A DNA stretch of 64,000 bases from Burkholderia singularis (lineage in GTDB: Bacteria; Pseudomonadota; Gammaproteobacteria; Burkholderiales; Burkholderiaceae), in assembly GCF_900176645.1 (NCBI RefSeq), contig NZ_FXAN01000050.1, positions 1 through 64,000 of the forward strand, written 5' to 3'. The notes beneath the pieces were generated by a model. It worked only from the letters and a program-made list of their open reading frames with translations. It had not been told where the DNA came from and searched no databases. Shown one piece after another: positions 9,481-17,476 of this stretch. Numbering within the stretch: position 1 is the first letter of the stretch; each line of letters starts with the position of its first letter. The position numbers and the translations under genes were made by a program.

Positions 9481-10473
9481 ATGAACCATTCCGCGCCGCT
9501 TCCCTCCTTGCGCAACGTGTCATTGCGCAAGGCGTTCTTGATGCCTTGGGCCTGGTTTTTCCCCGTCGCGCCGATCGTGCTCTTCTGCTCGCTCGGTTTG
9601 TTGTACGCACCGCCCAGCTACCAGGCGCCGGAGCAAATCCCGTACTGGAACCTGGTGTTCGGCATGCCTCACATCGTGTCGAGCTTTCAGACCACCTGCG
9701 ACCGAGAGTATTGGTCGGCCTATGGATTTCGCGCCCTGTGCGTGCTCGGTCTGATGCTGATGCCGCTCGCGCTGTACATGCTCGGCGCATCGCCAAAAAT
9801 CATGTTGACGGTCAATTTCATCTGGACCATTTATCATGTCATCGCCCAGCAATACGGCATCGCGTTCGGCGCGGCCAGGGTGCGTGTCTCGCTGCTCTCG
9901 TCGCTCTGCAAGTACAGCACGATCGCGCTGGGCGTCATCGCCTATATGCAAGTCTCGCTTTTTCACGACATGGATGGCGACCTGCTTTACCGGACCTTGA
10001 CCATGGTCACCGCCGCCATCACGCCGCCGCTTCTGATCGTGATGACCATCATGGGCGTGACGTTGCTCTGGCGGATTCGCACCAACGCTATCGGCGCTTC
10101 GCTACTCGGGCTCAACCTGTTGTTGTTCCTGCTCGCACTCGTCCTGATCTTTAAGACGCCCTACGCCCTCATCGGCTTGATGGTCGTGCGCATTCTGCAC
10201 GACGTCACCGGTTTCATAGCCTATATCCGGCACGACACGATCCGCAATCGCGGCACGCGGCCCAACGTGCTTTATCGGCTGTTCCCCTTCCTGCCCGTCT
10301 GGCTGCTCAATCCCCTGCTTGCTGTCATCATCGCGGCGGTGTTGACGCGGGGAGCCCAGGACATGCTCGTGCTCTGGTGGCTGATGATTGACCTCAATAT
10401 CGCGCACTATTACATGGAAAGCTTCATTTGGAAGCAAGGGACGCCGCATCGGCGACACTTCATCGGCGCATGA
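9481..10473 (+). CDS. Multispanning inner-membrane protein of unknown function
   Basis: This 330-residue protein has about eight hydrophobic segments spread along its length and no signal peptide. Conserved-looking polar motifs lie within or next to the membrane segments: MPHIVSSF, YHVIAQQYG, HDVTGF and AHYYMESFIW. Several His residues in helices suggest metal binding or redox chemistry, as in membrane oxygenases or desaturases, but the spacing fits no family that I can name. It is probably the second gene of an operon with the TraB-like gene and is followed by a terminator. Confidence 0.7.
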   Translation: MNHSAPLPSLRNVSLRKAFLMPWAWFFPVAPIVLFCSLGLLYAPPSYQAPEQIPYWNLVFGMPHIVSSFQTTCDREYWSAYGFRALCVLGLMLMPLALYMLGASPKIMLTVNFIWTIYHVIAQQYGIAFGAARVRVSLLSSLCKYSTIALGVIAYMQVSLFHDMDGDLLYRTLTMVTAAITPPLLIVMTIMGVTLLWRIRTNAIGASLLGLNLLLFLLALVLIFKTPYALIGLMVVRILHDVTGFIAYIRHDTIRNRGTRPNVLYRLFPFLPVWLLNPLLAVIIAAVLTRGAQDMLVLWWLMIDLNIAHYYMESFIWKQGTPHRRHFIGA

Positions 10474-10523
10474 TGTTCACCGCCATGTATTACGTCTGAA
10501 GGGATCGGTTCATCCTAGCCGCC

Positions 10524-10559
10524 AAAAAACCGCGAAGCCTTTCAGCTACGCGGGTTTTT
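10524..10559 (+). terminator. Rho-independent terminator after the membrane-protein operon
   Basis: A stem with CCGCG at 10530-10534 pairing with CGCGG at 10549-10553, extended by an AGC/GCT pair, is followed by a TTTTT run. An A-run lies on the other side, so it could act in both directions. It sits 50 bases past the stop at 10473. Confidence 0.7.
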
Positions 10560-10584
10560 GAATGTCTCCAGACATCCCGGGACG

Positions 10585-10640
10585 GATATCTGGTGGCCCT
10601 CCGGAAGTCGAAAAATTTCACAAAACGACCACCAGATATC
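10585..10640. repeat. Perfect 12-base inverted repeat (large hairpin or site)
   Basis: GATATCTGGTGG at 10585-10596 is exactly matched by its reverse complement at 10629-10640, with a 32-base spacer. A second exact 8-base pair interlocks with it: AAGTCGAA at 10606-10613 with TTCGACTT at 10662-10669. The repeats lie in the gap between two unrelated gene blocks, where a recombination scar or an RNA structure might occur. Function is unknown. Confidence 0.6.
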
Positions 10641-10716
10641 GCTATTAAGCATTATCTAATTCGACTTGTCCCCCAAAGTTGCCCCAAGAGCAACCACGAC
10701 AGCCAGAAACCGATGC

Positions 10717-11550
10717 TCAGTCTAACGGCACGGCCAGCCGATCGATCACCGAACTGGTCTCGGGGCGCACGCCGCGCCACCACGCGAACGCTTCGGCCGC
10801 CTGCTCGACCAGCATGCCTACACCATCCGCGATCCCGTGCACCCCCGCCTGCTTCGGGAGCCGCAGAAATGGCGTCAGACGCTTGCCGTATGCAAGTTCG
10901 TAGGCCGTGCCGGCTGGGCTGAACACGCTTGGCGGAACAGGTGGAAGATCACCGGTCAGACTGGCCGACGTCGCATTGACGACCAGGTCGAAACGCCCCA
11001 TCCGCGCGAGGTCCGCGTAGCTGCCGACAACGAGCGAACCGCGGCCGGCGACTTGCGCGGCCAGTGCGCGTACCTTGTCGACGTCGCGATTCGCGATGAA
11101 CATTTCGGCCGGCCCGGCTTCAAGGAACGGCAACAGCGCGCCGCGCGCCGCCCCGCCGGCACCGAGCAGCAATACGCGTTTGCCGGCCATCGGAAGATTG
11201 AGGTTGACTTCGATATCACGAACCAGTCCGATTCCGTCGAAGTTGTCGGCCAAGATGCGGCCGCCGTCAAACTTGAGCGCATTGGCTGCGCCCGCCAGCG
11301 TCGCACGCGCGCTTCGCTCGTCGGACATCGCGAACGCGTCGAGCTTAAATGGCGCGGTAACGTTGATGCCCTTGCCGCCGCCGTCGAAAAATGCACGGAC
11401 CACCGCGGCAAAGGCGCCTATCGGCTCGAGCGGCCCGTCGATGGCCGTATAACTGATGTCCTGCCGCGTCTCTTGCGCGAAGAGGCCGTGAATCAGCGGG
11501 GATTTCGTGTGTCCGATCGGATTGCCGATCACCGCATACTGGTCAGTCAT
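10717..11550 (-). CDS. aroE: Shikimate dehydrogenase-family protein (AroE paralogue)
   Basis: This 277-residue cytoplasmic NAD(P)-dependent reductase of the shikimate/quinate dehydrogenase fold has the substrate-site motif NPIGHTKSPLIHG, the catalytic Lys K69 (INVTAPFK) and Asp D105 (DNFDGIG). The dinucleotide loop GAGGAARG begins near residue 126. Canonical AroE has NTD where this has NFD, a change in the substrate pocket. It is the last gene of a catabolic-looking operon, and its ATG overlaps the upstream stop by 4 bases. A specialised paralogue that oxidises or reduces a hydroxylated cyclic acid is more likely than the housekeeping biosynthetic enzyme. Confidence 0.8.
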   Translation of the reverse strand: MTDQYAVIGNPIGHTKSPLIHGLFAQETRQDISYTAIDGPLEPIGAFAAVVRAFFDGGGKGINVTAPFKLDAFAMSDERSARATLAGAANALKFDGGRILADNFDGIGLVRDIEVNLNLPMAGKRVLLLGAGGAARGALLPFLEAGPAEMFIANRDVDKVRALAAQVAGRGSLVVGSYADLARMGRFDLVVNATSASLTGDLPPVPPSVFSPAGTAYELAYGKRLTPFLRLPKQAGVHGIADGVGMLVEQAAEAFAWWRGVRPETSSVIDRLAVPLD

Positions 11551-12773
11551 CGTTGATTCGCCTTTGAATAGAGAACACCATCTGCCTGCATCGCGTCGAT
11601 TTCTTCCGCATCGAAACCCAGGGAACGAGCGACTTCCGCGTTGTGTTGGCCGAGATCGGGAGCGACGTCGCGAATCGTCGTATCGCAATCGGAAAACCGG
11701 AATGGAAGGTTCGGCAGGCGCAGTGTCCCGTAGCGCGGATGCTGTTGCTCGACGATCATGCCCCTGGCCCGGATCTGCGGATCGGCCAGCACTTCGTCGA
11801 TGCGTTGCACCTTCGCGCAAGGTACGTCGATGCCGTCCAGCAGTTCCAGCACTGACGCGACGGAACGCGCGGCCACCCATGGCTCGACCGTCGACAGAAT
11901 CTCCGCACGGTGCGCGTTGCGCCCGGCACTGTCGTGAAATCGCGTGTCGGCGCCAAAGCCCGCCGGGCCGTCGTGCGTCGCGATCAGCTCGGCAAAGCGC
12001 CTCCACGCATCGTCGACTTGCGCGGCGATCACGAGATCGCCGTCAGCGGCACGGAATACGCCATAGAGCGTCGAGGTCGGCATGTCGTGCCCGGTCTGCT
12101 CGGGCAGCACGCCCTGCAGCGTGTAGCACTGCACCGCGTATTCGTGCATCGATACCAGCGTGTCGTACAGCGACATGTCGACATGCTGTCCGCGGCCGCT
12201 CTTCACGCGCCCCAGCAGTGCGGCATTGATGGCCGCGACCGCATGAATGCCGGTGTACATGTCGCCGAGCGAGATGCGCAGCAGTGGCGGCCGCTCGCCC
12301 GGCGTGCCCACCATCTGCATGATTCCGCTCTTGGCCTCCGCGATCAGCCCAAAGCCTGCGCGATGCGCATCCGGACCGGTGTGCCCGTATGCCGAAATCG
12401 AACAGTAGACGAGCCTCGGATTGCGCGCCGACAATTCGGCATAGCCGAGCCCGAGCTTGTCCAGCGCGCCCGGCCGATAGTTCTCGATGAAGACGTCGGC
12501 GGAGTCGCACAGCCGTTGCATGAACGCCTTGCCGCGCCCGTCTTTCATGTTGACGCTCACGCCGCGCTTGCCCATGTTGAGCTGGAGGAAATAGCCGCTT
12601 TGCTGGTCGTCGAGCACGGTCGCGTGCTGGCGTCCGGCATCGCCTGATCCGGGGCGCTCGACCTTGATGACTTCGGCGCCGAGCGCGGCGAGACAGCGCC
12701 CGACATACGGACCGGCAAGAAAATGGCTGTAGTCGACGACGCGAATGCCTTCGAGGGGACGAGCCTGTGTCAC
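11547..12773 (-). CDS. CaiB/BaiF-type (class III) CoA-transferase
   Basis: This 408-residue enzyme of the formyl-CoA transferase family moves CoA between carboxylic acids. It opens with the typical LEGIRVVDYSHFLAGPYVGR and continues with ALGAEVIKVERP. The probable nucleophilic Asp lies in the SLGDMYTGIHA motif. I chose the GTG start at 12773 because it overlaps the stop of the MaoC gene by 4 bases; longer upstream reading frames lack homology. In context it should activate the pathway acid to its CoA thioester for the hydratase next door. The substrate is not predictable; citramalate, mesaconate and aromatic or alicyclic acids are all used in this family. Confidence 0.88.
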   Translation of the reverse strand: MTQARPLEGIRVVDYSHFLAGPYVGRCLAALGAEVIKVERPGSGDAGRQHATVLDDQQSGYFLQLNMGKRGVSVNMKDGRGKAFMQRLCDSADVFIENYRPGALDKLGLGYAELSARNPRLVYCSISAYGHTGPDAHRAGFGLIAEAKSGIMQMVGTPGERPPLLRISLGDMYTGIHAVAAINAALLGRVKSGRGQHVDMSLYDTLVSMHEYAVQCYTLQGVLPEQTGHDMPTSTLYGVFRAADGDLVIAAQVDDAWRRFAELIATHDGPAGFGADTRFHDSAGRNAHRAEILSTVEPWVAARSVASVLELLDGIDVPCAKVQRIDEVLADPQIRARGMIVEQQHPRYGTLRLPNLPFRFSDCDTTIRDVAPDLGQHNAEVARSLGFDAEEIDAMQADGVLYSKANQR

Positions 12774-13228
12774 AGGGCCTCCGGACGGCGCGGCACCATC
12801 AGGCGATGCTCGCCACGTTGAACGATCTGGCCGTGCTGATTGATCAGCTCCGACGGCAGCACCACGATGCCCCAGTCCGGGCGACTCTTGCAGGCCCGCA
12901 TTGAGCCGACGCGGAACTTCACGTGCAGCACGTCGCCGACCTTGATCGGCAGCAGAAAATCCCAGGTCCAGCCGAGCGACATGCCCGGCAGAAAGCGATA
13001 GTCGCTCTGCGTCTTCAGGCCATCGGCGACGGACAGGCCGAACAGCCCGTGCGCGACGAGGCAGCCGAAATGACTGGCGTTCGCGTAGTCCTCGTCCACG
13101 TGGACGGGCGTATGGTCGCCGGTGAGGTCGGCATACGCGAGGATGCGCTCTTTGGTCACGGTGTAACTCGGACTCGTGCACATATCGCCCTCGCGGGCGT
13201 CGTCCCAGTATTTTTCGACGATCGTCAT
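12770..13228 (-). CDS. MaoC-like enoyl-CoA hydratase/dehydratase
   Basis: This 152-residue single hot-dog-fold protein has the hydratase-2 catalytic motif YADLTGDHTPVHVDEDYA (Asp and His), followed by FGCLVAHGLFGLS. It would hydrate an enoyl-CoA or dehydrate a 3-hydroxyacyl-CoA. The length fits single-domain MaoC proteins such as mesaconyl-CoA hydratases. It overlaps the CoA-transferase start by 4 bases and follows the VOC gene by 2 bases, so the two are surely co-translated. The start at 13228 was chosen because upstream in-frame sequence overlaps the VOC gene. Confidence 0.87.
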   Translation of the reverse strand: MTIVEKYWDDAREGDMCTSPSYTVTKERILAYADLTGDHTPVHVDEDYANASHFGCLVAHGLFGLSVADGLKTQSDYRFLPGMSLGWTWDFLLPIKVGDVLHVKFRVGSMRACKSRPDWGIVVLPSELINQHGQIVQRGEHRLMVPRRPEAL

Positions 13229-13230
13229 GG

Positions 13231-13623
13231 TCACGCCTCCGCGCGCGGATTGATTGCCAGCGCCTGCGCGACGCAAGAAGCCGGTCTAGCCTGGATCAGT
13301 TCGACGGCGAGCCCGTCGGGTAGGCGAAGCCAGTTCCGTCCCTGCGGCATCTGCGTCGCGCCGAATCGCCGTGCCGCGGCCAGCGCAGCCTCCAGGTCTT
13401 CGCACATCACACCGAGATGGGCAAGCCGGCCTTCCGGGCCATCATGTTCCGGCGCATGGATGAACTGCAGGCCGCCGAGCGTCCAGTACTGTCGCGGTGC
13501 GTCGGGCGTGCCGTCCATTTCACGCAGGGCCATGCCGAGAACGTCCTCGAAGAAGCGGATATGCCAGCGGATGTCCTTCACCCGAATCGCGACGTGTTCG
13601 AGATAGGCTTTCGGGACATTCAT
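13231..13623 (-). CDS. VOC-superfamily (glyoxalase/dioxygenase-fold) protein
   Basis: This 130-residue protein begins MNVPKAYLEHVAIRVKDI and continues RFFEDVLGMALR, the standard first beta-alpha-beta unit of the vicinal oxygen chelate fold. The second unit has LAHLGVMCEDLEAALAAA and ends in a likely metal Glu (AVELIQ). Such proteins are metal-dependent lyases, isomerases (for example methylmalonyl-CoA epimerase) or ring-cleaving dioxygenases. It starts inside the stop of the upstream reductase gene (4-base overlap). Specific chemistry cannot be assigned; a lyase or epimerase step on a CoA ester or hydroxy acid is plausible. Confidence 0.82.
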   Translation of the reverse strand: MNVPKAYLEHVAIRVKDIRWHIRFFEDVLGMALREMDGTPDAPRQYWTLGGLQFIHAPEHDGPEGRLAHLGVMCEDLEAALAAARRFGATQMPQGRNWLRLPDGLAVELIQARPASCVAQALAINPRAEA

Positions 13624-14570
13624 GCGGCGGCTTCCTTCCGTTGGCGATCGGCCATCGCGCGTTCCAGCCCCTTGACGCAGGCGACGAGCGTTGCATTCAC
13701 CGGGGTCGGCACGCCGTAGCGCCGCCCCCACCTGACGACCGAACCGTTGATGAAATCGATCTCGGTGATCGAGCCCTTCTCCAGGCTTTGCAGCATGGAG
13801 GTCTTAAAGGTCGCGGGCAGCCCCTCAGCGGCAAGCGTCCATGCCTGCTCGGGATCGGTCATCGACAGCTTCACGCCGGCTGCCTGCGCTGCGGCGATCG
13901 CCTCGGCCACGGCCGCGAGCGATGTTGCCTTCAACAGGGGTTCCTCGTGAAGCTGCCCGTAGGTGAGGCCGGTGAGGCCTGTAATCGCACCCGTCGCGAC
14001 ATTCACCAGCAACTTGTCCCACATCGTGCCGACGATGTTGTCGCTGATCGTCGTGGCTAGGCCGGCGGTATTGAACGCGTCGGAGATTGCCCGTACACGC
14101 GGCGTGATGCGGCCGTCGAGTTCGCCGATGTACGTGCATTTGCCAATCACGCCGGATTCGATATGACCCGCGCCGCGCAGCACGCCGCCGACGTAGGTTT
14201 TGCCCGCAAGCACGCGCTCGCGGCCGACGGCGTCGATCAGGATGTCCTCGTGTCCGAGGCCGTTTTGCAGCGACAGCACGGTGGTATCCGGCCCCACCAG
14301 CGATTGGGCACCGCGGATGGCCGCATCGGTGTGGAACGACTTGACCAGCACCACCACCAGGTCGGCCACGCCGACATCGGCAGCCCGAGTCGTCGCGTGG
14401 ACAGGTACGTGGCGGGTGCCGCTGGCGTCGTCGACACGCAGGCCGTCACGACGCATCGCATCGACGTGCGCGGGCGAGCGGTCGATCAACCAAGTCTCGT
14501 GACCGCCTTGGGTAAGGGGCGCGCCAATTGCACAGCCTAATGCGCCAGCCCCCAGAATCGCGATTTTCAA
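13620..14570 (-). CDS. Ketopantoate reductase-like (ApbA/PanE) dehydrogenase
   Basis: This roughly 316-residue NADP-dependent 2-oxoacid reductase of the ApbA/PanE family has an N-terminal dinucleotide loop (ILGAGALGCAIG), DLVVVLVKSFHT, and SLQNGLGHEDIL. The central Lys motif is TMWDKLLVNVATGAITGL. I favour a TTG start at 14570, which has GGAG six bases upstream and places the Rossmann fold at the very N-terminus. An ATG at 14609 would add 13 residues but lies near the putative operator. As first gene of the operon it would interconvert a 2-oxo and a 2-hydroxy acid. It is probably not the pantothenate enzyme. Confidence 0.83.
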   Translation of the reverse strand: MKIAILGAGALGCAIGAPLTQGGHETWLIDRSPAHVDAMRRDGLRVDDASGTRHVPVHATTRAADVGVADLVVVLVKSFHTDAAIRGAQSLVGPDTTVLSLQNGLGHEDILIDAVGRERVLAGKTYVGGVLRGAGHIESGVIGKCTYIGELDGRITPRVRAISDAFNTAGLATTISDNIVGTMWDKLLVNVATGAITGLTGLTYGQLHEEPLLKATSLAAVAEAIAAAQAAGVKLSMTDPEQAWTLAAEGLPATFKTSMLQSLEKGSITEIDFINGSVVRWGRRYGVPTPVNATLVACVKGLERAMADRQRKEAAA

Positions 14571-14624
14571 TGGCTTCTCCTTGACGTATGGCCTCACGAT
14601 AGGAGTCACCGCTCATGCCGGCAA

Positions 14625-14651
14625 TGCAATGGATACAATGACGTCATTGCA
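14625..14651. promoter_or_regulatory. Palindromic candidate operator between the LysR gene and the catabolic operon
   Basis: CAATGACGTCATTG at 14636-14649 is a perfect 14-base palindrome. It is nested in a wider TGCAAT/ATTGCA inverted repeat (14625-14630 and 14646-14651). It sits in the 98-base divergent gap, 18 bases before the LysR start, the classic position of a LysR regulator site controlling both directions. Confidence 0.6.
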
Positions 14652-14668
14652 ATGAGCAATAAAGCACG

Positions 14669-15571
14669 ATGCCCGCCGACCTCCCCGACCTGAAGCTGCT
14701 TCAACTTTTCGATCTCCTGTACGACGTGCGCAGCGTCACGCGCGCCGCTGAACAACTGGGCCAGAGCCAGCCGACGGTCAGCATCTGGCTCGGGCACCTG
14801 CGGGAATACCTGCACGATCCGCTCTTCATCCGAACCCCCGGCGGCATGGCGCCGACACCTCAAGCCGACGCATTGATTGGGCCATGCCGGGAAATTCTCG
14901 AGTCTCTGCGGCGCTTCACCGCGTGGGAGATCGCGTTCGATCCTGCGACAGCCCAGAGACGGTTTCGCATCTGCATGACCGACGCAAGCCACATCACGCT
15001 GCTTCCACGTCTGCTAGCCCATGTCCGTGTGCAGGCGCCCGGCGTCCGGCTGGAAGCCGCACGGATCGACGGCAATACGGAACGCGCGCTCGAATCCGGC
15101 GAAGCCGATCTCGCGATCGGCTATGTGCCGTGGCTGGGCGGCAGCATTTATCAGCAGAAGCTGTACGACCAGGACTGGGTATGTCTGGTCAATCGGCATC
15201 ACCCGAGAATTCGCGGTCGCCTCGGGGTAAAGCAGTATCGTTCCCAAGGACATATCGCCATTACGGCGGGAACGGGCGCGCAACTTCTCGAGCAGGCGCT
15301 GCGGCAGGCACGTATCGAGCGCGACGTGGTGCTGGAGTTGCCGGGTTTTCTGGGTTTGGGGGCGATCGTCCAGACGACCGACCTGATCACGACGCTACCC
15401 CGCCATATCGGCGAAACACTGGCTCAGGCCAGCGATCTGGCGGTGCATGCGTGCCCGATCCCGGTGGATGGGTTTGCGGTACGGCAGCATTGGCATGCAC
15501 GCTATCACCATGAGGCCGGCAACCGATGGTTGCGCGGCATCGTGATTCGATTGTTCGGTGCTTCGCATTAA
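14669..15571 (+). CDS. LysR-family transcriptional regulator of the adjacent catabolic operon
   Basis: This 300-residue regulator has an N-terminal winged HTH (residues 8-65: LLQLFDLLYDVRSVTRAAEQ, then QSQPTVSIWLGHLR and DPLFIRTPGG). It continues into a type 2 periplasmic-binding-protein effector domain of the NahR/NodD style (residues 95-300; RRFRICMTDASHITLLPRL). It is divergent from the five-gene operon ending in the AroE paralogue, with a palindrome between them, so it most likely senses a pathway metabolite and activates that operon. The LysR call is certain; target and ligand are inferred. Confidence 0.9.
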   Translation: MPADLPDLKLLQLFDLLYDVRSVTRAAEQLGQSQPTVSIWLGHLREYLHDPLFIRTPGGMAPTPQADALIGPCREILESLRRFTAWEIAFDPATAQRRFRICMTDASHITLLPRLLAHVRVQAPGVRLEAARIDGNTERALESGEADLAIGYVPWLGGSIYQQKLYDQDWVCLVNRHHPRIRGRLGVKQYRSQGHIAITAGTGAQLLEQALRQARIERDVVLELPGFLGLGAIVQTTDLITTLPRHIGETLAQASDLAVHACPIPVDGFAVRQHWHARYHHEAGNRWLRGIVIRLFGASH

Positions 15572-15634
15572 CTGGTGGCTTGGGCATTCGCGGCAAGTGG
15601 AGCCTGACATGATCTCCATCGAGAGAACGTAAGC

Positions 15635-15742
15635 CGTCAATTCATCGACATCTTGAAGGAAGCCAAGGCCGGCCCGAAGCCGGCGAAGCTATGCCGCAAG
15701 TACGGTATCTTGGAAGCGACCTACTATGCAGCGGTCAATTGA
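15635..15742 (+). pseudogene. IS3-family OrfA remnant
   Basis: About 35 residues resemble the HTH of IS3-type OrfA: RQFIDILKEAKAG, PKPAKLCRKYGI, LEATYYAAVN, ending in TGA at 15740-15742. There is no start codon and no downstream OrfB, so this is a scar. Its end overlaps the stop of the convergent Hsp20 gene, suggesting that an insertion or deletion ended right at that gene. Confidence 0.65.
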
Positions 15743-16169
15743 TCGCGAGCTTTTTCTGCGCGGCCGGCGCCTTCTTTGGCAGCGTCAGCGACAGCACGCC
15801 GTCCTGATACGTGGCCGTCGCGTTCGCGTCGTCGATTTCGCCGGACAATGAGAATGACCGGCCGATCGCACCGCTATAGCGCTCGCGCCGAATCACGCGC
15901 TCCCCATCCTTCTGTTCGTTGCTCCGCTCGATCTTTGCGTTGATCGATACGGTATTCCCCGTCACCTGAACGTCAATATCGTCCTTCGAGACGCCGGGCA
16001 GCTCCGCGTTGACCGTATACGCCTTGTCGCTTTCGGTAACGTCGATCTTCATCGATGCAAGATCGGGTTCGTCTGCAAGCGTCATCCCGCGCAGCGGCCT
16101 GAACAGCCCCTGAAACAGGTCGGCAACGGGTTCGATCGAAAACGGATCGTAACGGGTCAGATTGCTCAT
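15735..16169 (-). CDS. Hsp20/alpha-crystallin small heat-shock protein
   Basis: This 144-residue ATP-independent chaperone holds unfolding proteins in large oligomers. The N-terminal arm (MSNLTRYDPFSIEPVADLFQ) is typical of proteobacterial Hsp20. The alpha-crystallin domain spans about residues 40-135 (MKIDVTESDKAYTVNAELPG, DDIDVQV, RRERYSGAIGRSFSL). The C-terminal LPKK segment is present, but the final IXI motif is only loosely kept. The ATG at 16169 has GGAG at a proper distance; the longer upstream frame to 16334 has no homology. Its last bases overlap an IS3 remnant. Confidence 0.93.
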   Translation of the reverse strand: MSNLTRYDPFSIEPVADLFQGLFRPLRGMTLADEPDLASMKIDVTESDKAYTVNAELPGVSKDDIDVQVTGNTVSINAKIERSNEQKDGERVIRRERYSGAIGRSFSLSGEIDDANATATYQDGVLSLTLPKKAPAAQKKLAIN

Positions 16170-16549
16170 GGTTTGCACTCCTCTGACAGCTGACAAGCAG
16201 CCGACGCTTTCGCCCCAACGGCATCGGCCACGATGGAGATCGGATGACGCGGCGTTGCATGCCGCGCAAGGGACGAATGATCTTTCAAGATCCAGCGTAC
16301 TCGCACGCTCCGACATGCACTTGATGCGCGTCAAAGGCGGCCGGCGTTCACCTGCAAAACCGGAAATAGCCGCACCGCCAGCCCACTTCGTCGAGCTTGC
16401 AGCGCGCCGCGCGCTCGATCGCCGAACGTCGGCGCTTAAAGGCGTCTATGAGATCTTGTTCTTGTTCGCAGGGGTGCTGCGTGAAGATCTACATCTTCAA
16501 AGCTGATGAAAGGAATTTACGCGTCTCCTATTTATAAGCGAGCTACCTA
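16170..16549. other. Intergenic region upstream of hsp20; no gene seen
   Basis: No ORF in these 380 bases looks real. On the minus strand a CTTGAAA motif (bases 16283-16289), like a sigma-32 -35 element, lies about 115 bases before the Hsp20 start. No matching CCCCAT-type -10 is found at the right distance, so heat-shock control is only suggested. Confidence 0.4.
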
Positions 16550-17476
16550 TCAGACCGACTCCCGGCTAATACACCTGATAGCCCACTCACGGGAACGAAG
16601 TCTCGAGGCGTTTTCGTTCGTCGTCACCAGCGCGGCTCTCACTGCATTCGCTGCCATCGTGTGCCGCGTAAACGCTTTCCTCAGAAAAACGACATCGCGC
16701 GCATATTCCGCGGCGTCTGGCACCGGAGTCACATGCACTTCTCCGGCAGTCAATCCAGCCCACGACGGCACCAATGAAATACCGCGCCCCTGCTTCACGA
16801 GCATCGTGATCGCTTCGAGCGAATCGATTTCGCAGTGGACCCGTGGCGTGATCGCATTGTCCATGAGGTATCGCGATGCGATCTGCCCATCCTAGGAATG
16901 AGAGTCGTACTGAATAAGCGGCCGTTCCCGCAACGATGCCAGCACTTTTTCGTGGGCAACCCGCCGATTCGCCACCAGCGCAAGCGGTTCCGATCTCAGC
17001 ACATCGCAACGCAAGACCTTCGGCAAGGCGAACGGCGGATGAACGAGAATCGCGGCGTCCAATTCGTCTTTCACAACCATCTCGTATAGCACATGCGAAC
17101 AACCGGGAACGATTCTTAGCTGCAGCAACGGCGCGGCCGCGGATAACCGTCCGACGAGATTCGGCACCATGCAGGTCAACGCCGTCGGAATCATGCCGAT
17201 GCGGAAATGCCCAGCCAATTCGCCATCCCCAATCGGCCGCTGCAATTCATCCGTCATCCTGATAATCTCGCGCATGGCGGGCAACAAATTGAGGCATCGT
17301 TCGTTCGGCGTGACGGATCGCGCGGAACGTATCAGCAGTTGAGACGCAAGGTTTTGTTCGAGCGTTTGAATTCGCTGTCCGATGGCCGCGGCCGTGAGAT
17401 TCTCTTTACGTGCGGCTGCCGCAATAGACCCCGTTTCAACCACAGCAACCAGACTCCGAAGAAACCGCGTATCCAA
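16550..17476 (-). pseudogene. LysR-family regulator interrupted by an in-frame amber codon
   Basis: The N-terminal piece (16892-17476) contains a complete LysR HTH (MDTRFLRSLVAVVETGSIAA, AARKENLTAAAIGQRIQTLE) and the start of the effector domain, ending ...IQYDSHS at a TAG (16892-16894). The same frame continues without shift as DGQIASRYL and runs to the stop at 16550 with the rest of the effector domain (EIDSLEAITMLVKQGRGISL, VPSWAGL). One TGG-to-TAG change would explain the break. The full product would be about 308 residues, normal for LysR. Unless the amber is suppressed, it yields only a truncated DNA-binding protein. Confidence 0.85.

Noticed and set aside
10717..11550. Housekeeping shikimate-pathway aroE
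   Set aside because: It sits at the end of a CoA-linked catabolic operon and has NFD in place of the canonical NTD motif, so a paralogue is more likely.
16267..16289. Sigma-32 promoter for hsp20
   Set aside because: A CTTGAAA box is present, but the nearest possible -10 (CCCTTG) is a poor match and the spacing of about 10 bases is too short.
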